DNA of 64,000 nucleotides from Bacteroidota bacterium (GTDB lineage Bacteria > Bacteroidota > Ignavibacteria > UBA10030 > UBA8401), in contig JAJYOK010000002.1 in NCBI GenBank assembly GCA_021796215.1, positions 1 through 64,000 on the forward strand, written 5' to 3'. The translations under genes were made by a program, and so were the position numbers. A model generated the notes under the pieces. That model did not search any database, was not told the origin of the DNA, and saw nothing but the letters and a program-made list of their open reading frames with translations. Shown one piece after another: positions 51,889 through 60,324 of the stretch; the first letter of the stretch is position 1; each line of letters opens with the position of its first letter.

Positions 51889-52902
51889 TTAACGTTCAAT
51901 GTACTGCTGCGTATAATACTGCTGATACTCTCCGGACATAATTCTTTGCCACCACAATTTATTTTCAAGATACCAGTGAATTGTTTCGACAATTCCGTCT
52001 TCAAATGTGTGTGCCGGTTTCCATTCCAATTCCTGTGCAATTTTCGTGGCATCGATTGCATAACGGCGGTCGTGGCCCGGGCGGTCTTTTACAAACTGAA
52101 TCAATGATTGCGGCTTGTTCAAACTTTCCAAAACCAGCTTTACAATTTCAATATTTTTTTTCTCATTATTGCCGCCGATGTTATACACTTCCCCGCTCCT
52201 GCCCTTATGAAGAACTACATCCAGCGCGGTGCAGTGATCGCCAACATAAAGCCAGTCGCGCACATTCATTCCATCGCCGTAGACCGGCAACGGTTTATTA
52301 TTTAATGCGTTCGCGATCATCAAAGGAATTAATTTTTCCGGAAATTGATACGGGCCGTAATTATTTGAACAGCGGGTGACAACACCGGGAAAACCGAACG
52401 TGTGGTGGTACGCAAGTACCAGCAAATCGGAAGATGCTTTGCTCGCCGAGTACGGGCTATTCGGATGAAGAGACGTCGCTTCAGTAAATTTTCCGGCAGT
52501 GCCGAGCGAGCCGTACACTTCGTCCGTTGAAACATGAAGGAATTTTTCGACAGAAAATTTCTTTGCTGAATCCAGAAGCACTTGTGTGCCGACAACATTG
52601 GTCTGAACAAAAATCGCCGGACCTAAGATACTGCGGTCAACGTGCGACTCCGCCGCGAAATGAACAACAGCATCAATGCTAAATTGCTGAAACACTTTCG
52701 CCACAGCATCTTGATCACAAATATTGCCTTTGACAAAATGATAGTGCGGATTGTTTTCAACAGCTTCGAGATTCTCAAGATTGCCCGCGTAGGTCAGTGC
52801 GTCATAATTGACAATCGAATATTCCGAATGAGCCTGCAGCATGTGCCGAATGAAATTGCTGCCAATGAAACCCGCACCGCCTGTAACAAGAATATTTTTC
52901 AT
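51889..52902 (-). CDS. rfbB: dTDP-glucose 4,6-dehydratase
   Basis: RfbB makes dTDP-4-keto-6-deoxyglucose. The 337-residue SDR enzyme shows NILVTGGAGFIGSNFIRHML (NAD site), HFAAESHVDRSI, LHVSTDEVYGSLG (catalytic T-D-E) and PYSASKASSDLLV (YxxxK). It also has SNNYGPYQFPEKLIPLMI and GDGMNVRDWLYVGDH. The next gene upstream encodes a matching epimerase-like cupin. rfbA and rfbD are not in the window, so synthesis of dTDP-rhamnose or another 6-deoxy sugar needs genes elsewhere. A second ATG three bases upstream (52905) is an equal start. Confidence 0.95.
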   Translation of the reverse strand: MKNILVTGGAGFIGSNFIRHMLQAHSEYSIVNYDALTYAGNLENLEAVENNPHYHFVKGNICDQDAVAKVFQQFSIDAVVHFAAESHVDRSILGPAIFVQTNVVGTQVLLDSAKKFSVEKFLHVSTDEVYGSLGTAGKFTEATSLHPNSPYSASKASSDLLVLAYHHTFGFPGVVTRCSNNYGPYQFPEKLIPLMIANALNNKPLPVYGDGMNVRDWLYVGDHCTALDVVLHKGRSGEVYNIGGNNEKKNIEIVKLVLESLNKPQSLIQFVKDRPGHDRRYAIDATKIAQELEWKPAHTFEDGIVETIHWYLENKLWWQRIMSGEYQQYYTQQYIER

Positions 52903-52909
52903 CAATAAT

Positions 52910-53383
52910 TCAATCTAATTGATAGATCGTTTTGGGATCTTGTTCGTGGCGAATTTCATCTACAGGGGATTTCTTTCCTTCTCCCGCAAATAACCTGTTC
53001 GGGAAATTCAAAACCATTCCAAGGGTGCCGCCGACATTTTTGTACGCGTGCACCACGCCTTTGGGAATAATAACGGAACGGGGAGAGTCCTGTCCCGCAT
53101 AGAAAACCTGTTTGACATTGTAGGTTGGAGAGTCTTTCCGATTATCCCACAAATAAATCTTAAAATTCGATGGACCGATAAATGCAAACAAATCCGCCTG
53201 GTCAGCGTGTTCGTGCGGACCGCGCGCAACTTCTGCTTGCGTCATCGAAACATAAGACATAGCCGGCATAAATTCTTTTTCAAGTTCATCTTCCCGGAAC
53301 AGTTCTGAAAGCCAGCCGCGCTCATCAATAAATTTCTTCAGGTCTTTTACAACAACGCCCTGAATTTTTCCAGCCTTGAACAT
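52910..53383 (-). CDS. dTDP-4-dehydrorhamnose 3,5-epimerase-like cupin
   Basis: This 157-residue protein belongs to the dTDP-sugar epimerase/isomerase cupin family: GVVVKDLKKFIDERGWLSEL, MSYVSMTQAEVARGPHEHAD, PRSVIIPKGVVHAYKNVGG and LNFPNRLF. The usual catalytic histidine segment RGLHYQ is RGPHEHADQ here, and the protein is about 25 residues shorter than RfbC. It may therefore be a 3,5-epimerase, a 3-epimerase or an isomerase of dTDP-4-keto sugars. It is the first gene of the locus, followed by rfbB after 8 bases. Confidence 0.8.
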   Translation of the reverse strand: MFKAGKIQGVVVKDLKKFIDERGWLSELFREDELEKEFMPAMSYVSMTQAEVARGPHEHADQADLFAFIGPSNFKIYLWDNRKDSPTYNVKQVFYAGQDSPRSVIIPKGVVHAYKNVGGTLGMVLNFPNRLFAGEGKKSPVDEIRHEQDPKTIYQLD

Positions 53384-53642
53384 TTAGTGCCCTTTGTAAT
53401 TTCTGTGGGAAAAATAGTCTCTTGTTGCGTCGCATGACTGATAAAAATACGAAACGATGCCCGCAAAATCAATGATTTTTAGACGCTAATGTATTACATG
53501 ATAAGGAAATATAAGTGTTGCAAAGCAGATTCCGCTAACAAAATGCAATGCAAACTATAAAGCAGTAGAAAGGTCGGTCAGCAGTTCCTCGAAATGAATA
53601 AAATCTGTCAACAGTATAGCACGCCAGCACGAAAAAATCAAG

Positions 53643-55292
53643 TCACATTTTATCGGGTGCGGTTACGCCAAGAATCGTGCACCCGTTTGCAATGACCATC
53701 TTCGCCATCATACATAATGCGAGGCGGGCAAGCATTAGCTCTTTTTTATCACTCACAACTCGATATTCATGATAAAAGCGATGAAACGCCTCCGCAACTT
53801 CACGAAGATAAGTTGTTAAGCGATGAGGCTCGTACGCCGCAGCACAGTTTTGAACAACCTCAGGGAAATCCGAAAGCAATTTTAATAAATCAATTTCTTC
53901 CTTCTCTTTCACAACATCGGAATTAAATGTTGAAAGAAGAAGACTGGTGTTGCTGATGTCAATTCCCTGTTCCTGAGCGAAACGTAAAATGCTTGCAATG
54001 CGCGCATGAGCATACTGAAGATAGTACACCGGATTTTTTTCAGATTGTTCTTTCGCCAACTCAACATCAAATTCCAAATGTGTATTTGCGCTTCTCATGA
54101 CAAAAAAGTAATGCACCGCGTCCGAACCGACTTCATCAATCAATTCATCAAGCGTATACACTTTAGCATTCCGTTTTGACATCTTGACCACTTCATCGCC
54201 GGAAACAAACGACACCATTTGATGAATGATTACTTTCACATTTTCGATGTTAAAGCCGAGTGCTTTAACGCCCGCCAAAACATCCGGTATTGTAGCAATG
54301 TGGTCGGCACCAAAAATATCGACAACGAGTTCGAAACCCCGGCGGAATTTTTCGCGATGGTATGCAATGTCCGGCAAACGATAGGTCGGCTCACCTGTGC
54401 TTTTAACAATCACGCGGTCCTTATCAAGCCCAAGTGCAGTTGCTCTCAGCCAAATTGCGCCGTCCAGTTCATACGCTAAATCGCGCTTCCGAAATTCCCC
54501 GATAACCTCGGCAATCTTTCCGCTCGTGTAAAGCGAATCTTCATTATAAAATATGTCGTGATGAACGCCAAGCCGCGCAAGAGTTTTACGGATGCTTGCA
54601 AAACACCATTCTTCGCCGCGTTTCCTGAAATACTCCCGCTCCGCATCGGTGTCACGCAGGCTGTTTCCCTTTTCCTTAAAAATCTCCTCTGCAATCTCAC
54701 GGATGTAATCGCCTTGATATCCATCTTCTGGAAAAGTATAATCGTCGCCAAGCAGCTGCCGATAGCGTGCATAAATGCTTTCCCCAAGTTTACGCATTTG
54801 GTTTCCCGCATTATTAAAATAATATTCCCTCGTCACCTCATAGCCTGCCCATTCAAGCAAATTTGAAATCGCAGCGCCGAGAATCACCTGACGTCCGTGG
54901 CCGCTATGTAACGGACCTGTGGGATTTGCGCTTACCCATTCAACATTTGTTTTTATTTTTTTTCCGGTATTCGATTTTCCAAAATCTTTTCCTTCCTGTA
55001 AAATCTTTTTCGATTTTTCAACAACCGAAACCGATGCAAAGCGAAAATTAATAAAGCCGGGCCCGGCAATTTCTACCGCCGCGACACGCAGCGGATCAAG
55101 ATGAAGAGCCTGAACGATCGCCTGAGCAATTTCACGTGGATTTTTTCCGACAGATTTTGCCAGCACCATTGCAATGTTTGTCGTGAGATCGCCGTGTGCA
55201 GCAATCTTCGGTTTGTCAAATGTTATATTCTCGGCGGGATAATGAAGCGAGCGCAGCGATTCCCTCACTGCTTGAAGGAGATAGTCTTTCAT
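53643..55292 (-). CDS. argS: Arginyl-tRNA synthetase
   Basis: ArgRS charges tRNA-Arg. The 549-residue protein has the N-terminal Add1 domain, the class I signature WVSANPTGPLHSGHGRQV (HIGH as HSGH), REYYFNNAGNQMRKLGESIY, YRLPDIAYHREKF, FGADHIATIPDVLAGVKALG, KMSKRNAKVYTLDELIDEVG and the DALR anticodon domain (YAHARIASILRFA, EPHRLTTYLREVAEAFHRFY). It ends in KM. The start overlaps the rsfS stop as TAATG. Confidence 0.96.
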   Translation of the reverse strand: MKDYLLQAVRESLRSLHYPAENITFDKPKIAAHGDLTTNIAMVLAKSVGKNPREIAQAIVQALHLDPLRVAAVEIAGPGFINFRFASVSVVEKSKKILQEGKDFGKSNTGKKIKTNVEWVSANPTGPLHSGHGRQVILGAAISNLLEWAGYEVTREYYFNNAGNQMRKLGESIYARYRQLLGDDYTFPEDGYQGDYIREIAEEIFKEKGNSLRDTDAEREYFRKRGEEWCFASIRKTLARLGVHHDIFYNEDSLYTSGKIAEVIGEFRKRDLAYELDGAIWLRATALGLDKDRVIVKSTGEPTYRLPDIAYHREKFRRGFELVVDIFGADHIATIPDVLAGVKALGFNIENVKVIIHQMVSFVSGDEVVKMSKRNAKVYTLDELIDEVGSDAVHYFFVMRSANTHLEFDVELAKEQSEKNPVYYLQYAHARIASILRFAQEQGIDISNTSLLLSTFNSDVVKEKEEIDLLKLLSDFPEVVQNCAAAYEPHRLTTYLREVAEAFHRFYHEYRVVSDKKELMLARLALCMMAKMVIANGCTILGVTAPDKM

Positions 55293-55723
55293 TACTTTAC
55301 AGATTTCTTTACAACAGAGTGTCCCGCTGTGCGGGATCCAGTACCGCTGGATTTTTTTCGCACCAGGCGGGCTGCGGGTTTGTCTGCCACTTGTTCAGCG
55401 GGCGCATCGCCCCAAAGTTTTTCGAGATTGTAAAATGTGCGTGTGTTTTTGTGGAACACATGAACGACGACGTCCACAAAATCAAGCAACACCCATTGCG
55501 AATCGGATTTCCCTTCGCTATGCCATACGCGTTCTCCTTTTTTTCCCATTCCGTCCTCCACAGCGTCGGCAATGGCACGCACCTGTGTGTCGGAATCAGC
55601 GGAACAAACAACAAAAAAATCCGCCATTGAGGTAAGCGTGCGGAGATCAAGAATAACAACATCGAACGCCTTTTTTGATAAGGCTAATTTTGCGGCGTTC
55701 TTTGCAAGCATTTTTGATGTCAA
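55292..55723 (-). CDS. rsfS: Ribosomal silencing factor RsfS
   Basis: RsfS binds uL14 and blocks subunit joining in starved cells. The 143-residue protein contains DVVILDLRTLTSMADFFVVC, SADSDTQVRAIADAVEDGMG and the signature segment HSEGKSDSQWVLLDFVDVVV followed by HVFHKNTRTFYNLEKLWGDA. A basic tail of about 30 residues (KPAARLVRKKSSGTGSR...) extends past the usual end of the family. It is translationally coupled to argS. LytR_C-domain and RsfS genes are often neighbours, as here. Confidence 0.93.
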   Translation of the reverse strand: MTSKMLAKNAAKLALSKKAFDVVILDLRTLTSMADFFVVCSADSDTQVRAIADAVEDGMGKKGERVWHSEGKSDSQWVLLDFVDVVVHVFHKNTRTFYNLEKLWGDAPAEQVADKPAARLVRKKSSGTGSRTAGHSVVKKSVK

Positions 55724-55753
55724 ATGATTCCTCTTTCTCTGTGATACAATATT

Positions 55754-56221
55754 TCAGTGCGAGTCTTTCCACGCATTGAGTTTTTTGAAATCTTTTCCGA
55801 TAACGACCGATGTGGTCACAAGGTAATCCGGGCTGATTTGCTGAATCACATTTTTTTGATGAATACCGAGAAGTGAAGCAAGGTTTTGCGCAACGCTAAG
55901 ATTTCCTGTGCGGTCAATCACCAATGTTTCCTTCACGTCGAACGATTTGTAATTCCCCATTTCAACAACATCATATCCTTGTGAACGAAGAAAAGCCGTC
56001 AACTTTTGACCGACGCCCTGAGCCCCGCATCCGTTCAACACGTCAATTTGAACAACACTCCGGGAACTGTTCCCAGTTGTTAGTTCCTGCACCAGCGGCT
56101 GCGACTCCGAAGTGCTGGAAAAAGCAAAAACGTAAAGCTGATAGATGATAAATGCAGCAACGAGGATAAGAAGGCTGTTCAGCAGAACGTTTCTGGAAGA
56201 AAAATCTTTCGATGCTGTCAT
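55754..56221 (-). CDS. LytR_C-domain membrane-anchored protein
   Basis: This 155-residue protein has one N-terminal membrane helix (residues 11-33, VLLNSLLILVAAFIIYQLYV type), a Ser/Thr linker and a LytR/CpsA/Psr C-terminal domain: VVQIDVLNGCGAQGVGQKLT, FLRSQGYDVVEMGNYKSFDV and VAQNLASLLGI. The catalytic LCP domain is absent, so this stand-alone module may bind cell-wall or partner proteins in the periplasm. It sits 30 bases upstream of rsfS. An intrinsic terminator on its upstream side closes the preceding unit. Confidence 0.82.
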   Translation of the reverse strand: MTASKDFSSRNVLLNSLLILVAAFIIYQLYVFAFSSTSESQPLVQELTTGNSSRSVVQIDVLNGCGAQGVGQKLTAFLRSQGYDVVEMGNYKSFDVKETLVIDRTGNLSVAQNLASLLGIHQKNVIQQISPDYLVTTSVVIGKDFKKLNAWKDSH

Positions 56222-56242
56222 GAATTTGTATAACGCAAATTA

Positions 56243-56286
56243 GAAAAAAAATAACCGAACCTGCCGCTTTCGGCAAGATCGGTTAT
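56243..56286 (-). terminator. Intrinsic terminator
   Basis: On the minus strand a stem formed by ATAACCGATCTTGCCG and CGGCAGGTTCGGTTAT (one mismatch pair, AAAG loop) is followed by a run of eight T. It ends transcription from the exported-protein gene at 56323-56826, so the LytR_C gene needs its own promoter. Confidence 0.88.
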
Positions 56287-56322
56287 CATTATGTAAAGCA
56301 AAATTTCTCTGCAACGGAATGC

Positions 56323-56826
56323 TTAATATCCTTGATCGAAACCGAAACCTGTGGAGTAACGTTGAAACGGTGAGTAATAATCGTACGCCCACGGATTCTG
56401 TTGAAACGAAAACTGGATGACCACATCCTTCGCGGGGTGATAATTCAATTCTGCCCGATCCAAATAAACTCCGTTCAGACTGTTTGCAATTTTGCTGCCA
56501 AACGAACTATACGGAGAATGCTGCAAACTTACATCAACACGGGCATCGAGATTTTTTGAAAACTGATACATCATGCTGTTCGTATATCGTGCGAGCGCTA
56601 TGCCTTGTCCGCCGAAAGCCGCATAACTCATTGAATAGCTCTGATGCATTTGAAAATTGTCCGGATTAAAGAATCCAAGCCAGCCGCTCGAAGAATTTGA
56701 CGAACGAAAAAGAGAGCCTAAAACGGATGGCTGAGCTTCTGTCGAAGTTTTAAATTGTGCACGCGATTCTTGTGAGAAAATCACACACAAGGCAACAACA
56801 GCCGCAATAATACTCACTCTTTTCAT
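56323..56826 (-). CDS. Exported protein of unknown function
   Basis: This 167-residue protein begins with a signal peptide (KRVSIIAAVVALCVIFSQ, cut near SRAQ). The mature part is rich in Ser, Tyr, Phe and Gln, with alternating beta-like segments (QMHQSYSMSYAAFGGQGIAL, ARVDVSLQHSPYSSFG, AELNYHPAKDVVIQFSFQQN), suggesting an outer-membrane or surface beta protein. The ATG at 56826 follows GGAGA; upstream ATGs would not give a signal peptide. It ends just before an intrinsic terminator. No family is recognised. Confidence 0.75.
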   Translation of the reverse strand: MKRVSIIAAVVALCVIFSQESRAQFKTSTEAQPSVLGSLFRSSNSSSGWLGFFNPDNFQMHQSYSMSYAAFGGQGIALARYTNSMMYQFSKNLDARVDVSLQHSPYSSFGSKIANSLNGVYLDRAELNYHPAKDVVIQFSFQQNPWAYDYYSPFQRYSTGFGFDQGY

Positions 56827-56888
56827 ACTACATCTCCATTCATCATCCATCGGAATTGTACTCAATTTCATAGCGATTGTCAACATCT

Positions 56889-57686
56889 TTACAATGATTT
56901 AACACTGGCCTGGCGCAGACTGTTCCGCTGAAGCAGCGCAGTTTGCGCTTCCTCTAATTGCTCTGCCGTATTGACTCCGCGAATTTCATTGAAATCATCG
57001 GTCACTTTCGCCGTAACGTGCAAATGATGTTTCCAATAATACTGAAACACGTCCGTGAGATAATATTCGTTCTGAACGTTATGCGCATCTATATGATGAA
57101 GCGCATCGAATAAATGAGCGTTGTCGAATAAATAAATTCCGGAATTGATTTCATGAATTTCCCGCTGCGCTTCGCTTGAATCTTTGTGTTCAACGATTCC
57201 GGTAACACTCCCCTCGTTGTTACGAATGATTCTTCCGTAACCGGATGGGTCATCAAGTTCGGCTGTGAGAATTGTTGCAACAGATTTTGTCTGGCGATGA
57301 TAGGAAATCATATCAAGCATTGTTGAATGCTTCAGCAAAGGAACATCGCCGGAAAGCACCAGCACATCGCCTTCAAAATCTTTGAGCTGAGATTCGGTTT
57401 GAAGTACCGCATGACCGGTTCCTAATTGCGGGTCCTGCACGGCGAAATCCGCCCACGGCGCCGATTTCTTCACGTGCGACATCACTTCTTCACGATGAAA
57501 TCCCACAACGACAATCGTTCGCGTTGACTTGATAGAATGCGCAAGCTTTGTGACATGCTCGATCATCGGCTTTCCAAGAACTTCGAACATCACTTTTGCT
57601 TTATCAGGATTTTTCATACGGGTTCCTTTTCCCGCCGCCATAATCACAGTTGCAATTTTTCGCTCCATATTTTCTGCCGAAGGCAT
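56889..57686 (-). CDS. Sugar-phosphate nucleotidyltransferase (GlmU N-terminal type, single domain)
   Basis: This 265-residue protein is like the uridylyltransferase half of GlmU: IATVIMAAGKGTRMKNPDKA (nucleotide loop with the catalytic Arg and Lys), VMFEVLGKPMIEHV, QDPQLGTGHAV, VLVLSGDVPLL (metal Asp), SGYGRIIRNNEGSVTGIVEH and NSGIYLFDNAHLF. The left-handed helix acetyltransferase half of GlmU is missing, so it cannot make GlcNAc-1-P. It would form UDP-GlcNAc or a related UDP-sugar from the sugar-1-phosphate. The ATG at 57686 is chosen; it overlaps the panC end by a few bases. Confidence 0.85.
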   Translation of the reverse strand: MPSAENMERKIATVIMAAGKGTRMKNPDKAKVMFEVLGKPMIEHVTKLAHSIKSTRTIVVVGFHREEVMSHVKKSAPWADFAVQDPQLGTGHAVLQTESQLKDFEGDVLVLSGDVPLLKHSTMLDMISYHRQTKSVATILTAELDDPSGYGRIIRNNEGSVTGIVEHKDSSEAQREIHEINSGIYLFDNAHLFDALHHIDAHNVQNEYYLTDVFQYYWKHHLHVTAKVTDDFNEIRGVNTAEQLEEAQTALLQRNSLRQASVKSL

Positions 57687-57696
57687 CTCCAACCTG

Positions 57697-58548
57697 CTAT
57701 TGTTGAACAATAATATTGTCTATCAATCGCGTCTTGCCGAAACGTGCAGCAAGTGAAACGAGAATAGATTTCCCTTTTTGAATTTCTGCTATCTCCGCCA
57801 AAGATTCGGCATCATTTACTGCCACATAATCAATGACCGCTGTTTTCTTTGTGTGGATTATTTTCTCAACTTCTTTAATAATCACGGCCGCACTGGCTTC
57901 TCCCTTGTGAATCATCTCTTCAGCCTTATTTAATGATTGAAACAAAATCGCCGCATCGTTTCGTTCTCCAGGCGAGAGATAAATATTGCGCGACGATTTC
58001 GCCAGCCCGTCTTTTTCTCTCATTATCGGTGCAACAATAATTTGTGTATCAAAATTCAGATCGCGCACCATACGTTTAATAATAATGCTTTGTTGCGCAT
58101 CCTTCTGCCCGAACATTGCTGCATGTGGATGAGCAATAAGGAAAAGTTTTGCTACGATTGTTGCCACACCGCGAAAATGTGCTGGACGGAATTTCCCTTC
58201 CAATATTGAAGAGATGCTTTCCGGGACAACATAGGTTGAGAAGCCTGCCGGATACATTTCTTCAACGCTCGGCGTGAACAAAATAGTAACACCTTCGGAG
58301 TGCAAGAGTGACGTGTCCCGTTCAATGTCGCGCGGGTAGCGTTCAAAATCTTCATTTGGTGCAAACTGAGTCGGATTGACAAATATTGATACAATAACTG
58401 CATCCGAAACTTCGCGCGCACGCCGAATTAAACTTAAATGCCCTTCGTGAAGATACCCCATCGTTGGAACAAGTCCGATGCGCTTTCCGCTCCGACGAAG
58501 TTCTTCGGCAAAGGCCTGCATTTCGGAGACGGAAGAAATAATTTTCAT
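57697..58548 (-). CDS. panC: Pantothenate synthetase
   Basis: PanC joins pantoate and beta-alanine with ATP. The 283-residue enzyme shows GLVPTMGYLHEGHLSLIRRA (HxGH nucleotide motif), VIVSIFVNPTQFAPNEDFER YP-type segment, FRGVATIVAKLFLI, AMFGQKDAQQSIIIKRMVRD, REKDGLAKSSRNIYLSPGER and AVIDYVAVNDAESL. The ATG at 58548 (MKIISSVSEM) is preferred to one three codons earlier, because the earlier start overlaps the arginase stop. The nucleotidyltransferase follows directly. Confidence 0.94.
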   Translation of the reverse strand: MKIISSVSEMQAFAEELRRSGKRIGLVPTMGYLHEGHLSLIRRAREVSDAVIVSIFVNPTQFAPNEDFERYPRDIERDTSLLHSEGVTILFTPSVEEMYPAGFSTYVVPESISSILEGKFRPAHFRGVATIVAKLFLIAHPHAAMFGQKDAQQSIIIKRMVRDLNFDTQIIVAPIMREKDGLAKSSRNIYLSPGERNDAAILFQSLNKAEEMIHKGEASAAVIIKEVEKIIHTKKTAVIDYVAVNDAESLAEIAEIQKGKSILVSLAARFGKTRLIDNIIVQQ

Positions 58549-58553
58549 AGCGC

Positions 58554-59456
58554 TCAAATAATTTTCTTCCCGAATCCTGATTGCACAAGTTCCACAGCAA
58601 ACTCCGCCGATTGATTGCGGTTATCGAGAATCGGATTCGCTTCGACAACCTCCAGCGATGTCATGCGCTTTGATTCGGCAAGTGTCTCCATAATAAGATG
58701 TGCCTCGCGGTAATCAAGTCCGCCCTTCACCGGCGTGCCGACGCCCGGCGCAACTTGCGGGTCCATTGCATCAAGATCGAAACTGACATGAAGATAATCC
58801 ACAGCTCGCAGCTTGCGAAGCGCTTTCGTGATCACCACTGCCATGCCGTGCTTATCAATATCTTCCATTGTGAAAATGTCGAGTCCGCTTTTTTTGATTG
58901 CTAGTTTTTCTCCTTCATCCAAGTCGCGAATAGCAATCATAACCACATTTTTCGGATCAACTTTCCGGAAATCGCCGCCGACCGAAGTCAATTCCAGCGT
59001 ACCCAATCCTACTGAAACCGCGAGCGGCATTCCATGAATATTTCCCGACGGACTTGTTTCCGCCGTGTTCATATCGCCATGCGCATCAACCCAAAGCACG
59101 CCAAGCGATTTATTCTTCTTCCGGCAAAAAGACGAAATCCCTGCAATCGTTCCGATCGCTATCGAGTGATCGCCGCCGATAACGAGCGGAAAATTTCCGC
59201 TTTCCATAATTTTTTCAACTTTCGCTGCAAGAAGCGTGCAAGCGCGGACAATTTCCGAGAGATATTTTAAGCGCGGATCTTTGATTCGCTGCGTTTCGGG
59301 AGCCTTCACCTGAATATCGCCGTCGTCCGTCACTGTGTGTCCAAGTGCAGAAAGCTTTTCCGTAATTCCAGCGATACGAATCGCAGAGGGCCCCATATCC
59401 ACACCGCGCCTTCCGGCACCAAGATCCATTGGAACCCCCAAAAGATGAATGTTCAT
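58554..59456 (-). CDS. rocF: Arginase
   Basis: Arginase hydrolyses arginine to ornithine and urea with a Mn pair. The 300-residue protein has all metal motifs: VIGGDHSIAIGTIAG, VDAHGDMNTAETSPSGNIHG and VSFDLDAMDPQVAPGVGTPV, and the family start HLLGVPMDLGAGRRGVDMGP. The C-terminal EVVEANPILDNRNQSAEFAV completes the match. It follows accD by 13 bases and precedes panC by 5. Arginase next to fatty-acid and pantothenate genes is not a known pathway grouping. Confidence 0.94.
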   Translation of the reverse strand: MNIHLLGVPMDLGAGRRGVDMGPSAIRIAGITEKLSALGHTVTDDGDIQVKAPETQRIKDPRLKYLSEIVRACTLLAAKVEKIMESGNFPLVIGGDHSIAIGTIAGISSFCRKKNKSLGVLWVDAHGDMNTAETSPSGNIHGMPLAVSVGLGTLELTSVGGDFRKVDPKNVVMIAIRDLDEGEKLAIKKSGLDIFTMEDIDKHGMAVVITKALRKLRAVDYLHVSFDLDAMDPQVAPGVGTPVKGGLDYREAHLIMETLAESKRMTSLEVVEANPILDNRNQSAEFAVELVQSGFGKKII

Positions 59457-59469
59457 GATCGCGCCTGTT

Positions 59470-60315
59470 TTAGTTGGAATGCATCATGCTGAGCAATTTC
59501 GTTAATGTATCCTTCATATCTTTGCGATGAACAACGGCATCCACGAACCCTTTCTCGAGTAAAAATTCCGAGCGCTGGAACCCGGGCGGCAGATCTTTTC
59601 CGATTGTTTGTTTGATCACGCGCGGTCCTGCGAAGCCGATCAACGCACCGGGTTCTGCAAGAATAACATCTCCCAACATTGCAAAACTTGCGGTAACGCC
59701 GCCGGTTGTCGGGTCTGTGAGAACTGCGATGTATGGAATCTTTGCGTCTGAAAGACGCGCAAGTTTAGCGCTTGTCTTCGCCATTTGCATGAGGGAATAT
59801 GCGGCTTCCATCATTCGCGCACCGCCGCTGGAGCAAATGATAATCAGCGGCTTCTTCGTTTTCCACGCCTTGTCAATTGCACGGCTGATTTTTTCGCCAA
59901 CTACCGACCCCATGCTTCCGCCAATGAAAGTAAAATCCATTCCCGCCACAACCACACCGATCTTGTTCACCTCCGCTGTTCCATACCGCACGGCATCGTA
60001 CAGTCCTGTCTTTTTAATAGTTTCACGCACGCGGTCGCGGTATTTTTTCGTATCAACAAAGTTCAAAGGATCTTTCGAGTACATTTTTTTATCGTACTCT
60101 CTGAACGAGTCTTGATCAAGAAGAAATGAAAAATATTCCTTGCTCCCGATCCGAAAATGGAAATTACATTTCGTGCATGTCCATAAATTTTGTTCAAGCG
60201 TTTTTTTGTGAATGATCTCTCCGCATGATTCGCATTTCATCCACATCCCCTCAGGAGTATCTTTCTTTTGGCTGTCAGCGGAAATATTTTCTTTCGATCG
60301 TCGAAACCATGCCAT
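59470..60315 (-). CDS. accD: Acetyl-CoA carboxylase carboxyltransferase, beta subunit
   Basis: AccD pairs with AccA (31961-32935) in the carboxyltransferase of acetyl-CoA carboxylase. The 281-residue protein has the N-terminal zinc finger CESCGEIIHKKTLEQN with a second pair CTKC, then FRIGSKEYFSFLLD, the core GMDFTFIGGSMGSVVGEKI, CSSGGARMMEAAYSLMQMAK, LTDPTTGGVTASFAMLGD and AEPGALIGFAGPRVIKQTIG. The ATG has AAGGA upstream. The spacing of 9 bases from tsaB implies co-transcription. Confidence 0.96.
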   Translation of the reverse strand: MAWFRRSKENISADSQKKDTPEGMWMKCESCGEIIHKKTLEQNLWTCTKCNFHFRIGSKEYFSFLLDQDSFREYDKKMYSKDPLNFVDTKKYRDRVRETIKKTGLYDAVRYGTAEVNKIGVVVAGMDFTFIGGSMGSVVGEKISRAIDKAWKTKKPLIIICSSGGARMMEAAYSLMQMAKTSAKLARLSDAKIPYIAVLTDPTTGGVTASFAMLGDVILAEPGALIGFAGPRVIKQTIGKDLPPGFQRSEFLLEKGFVDAVVHRKDMKDTLTKLLSMMHSN

Positions 60316-60324
60316 AGAGGATCC

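Noticed and set aside
53384-53642. Promoter for the polysaccharide locus from TTGACA-like bases on the minus strand near 53605
   Set aside because: No -10 match lies at 16-18 bases from it, and it points into a region rich in alternatives. The promoter cannot be placed with confidence.
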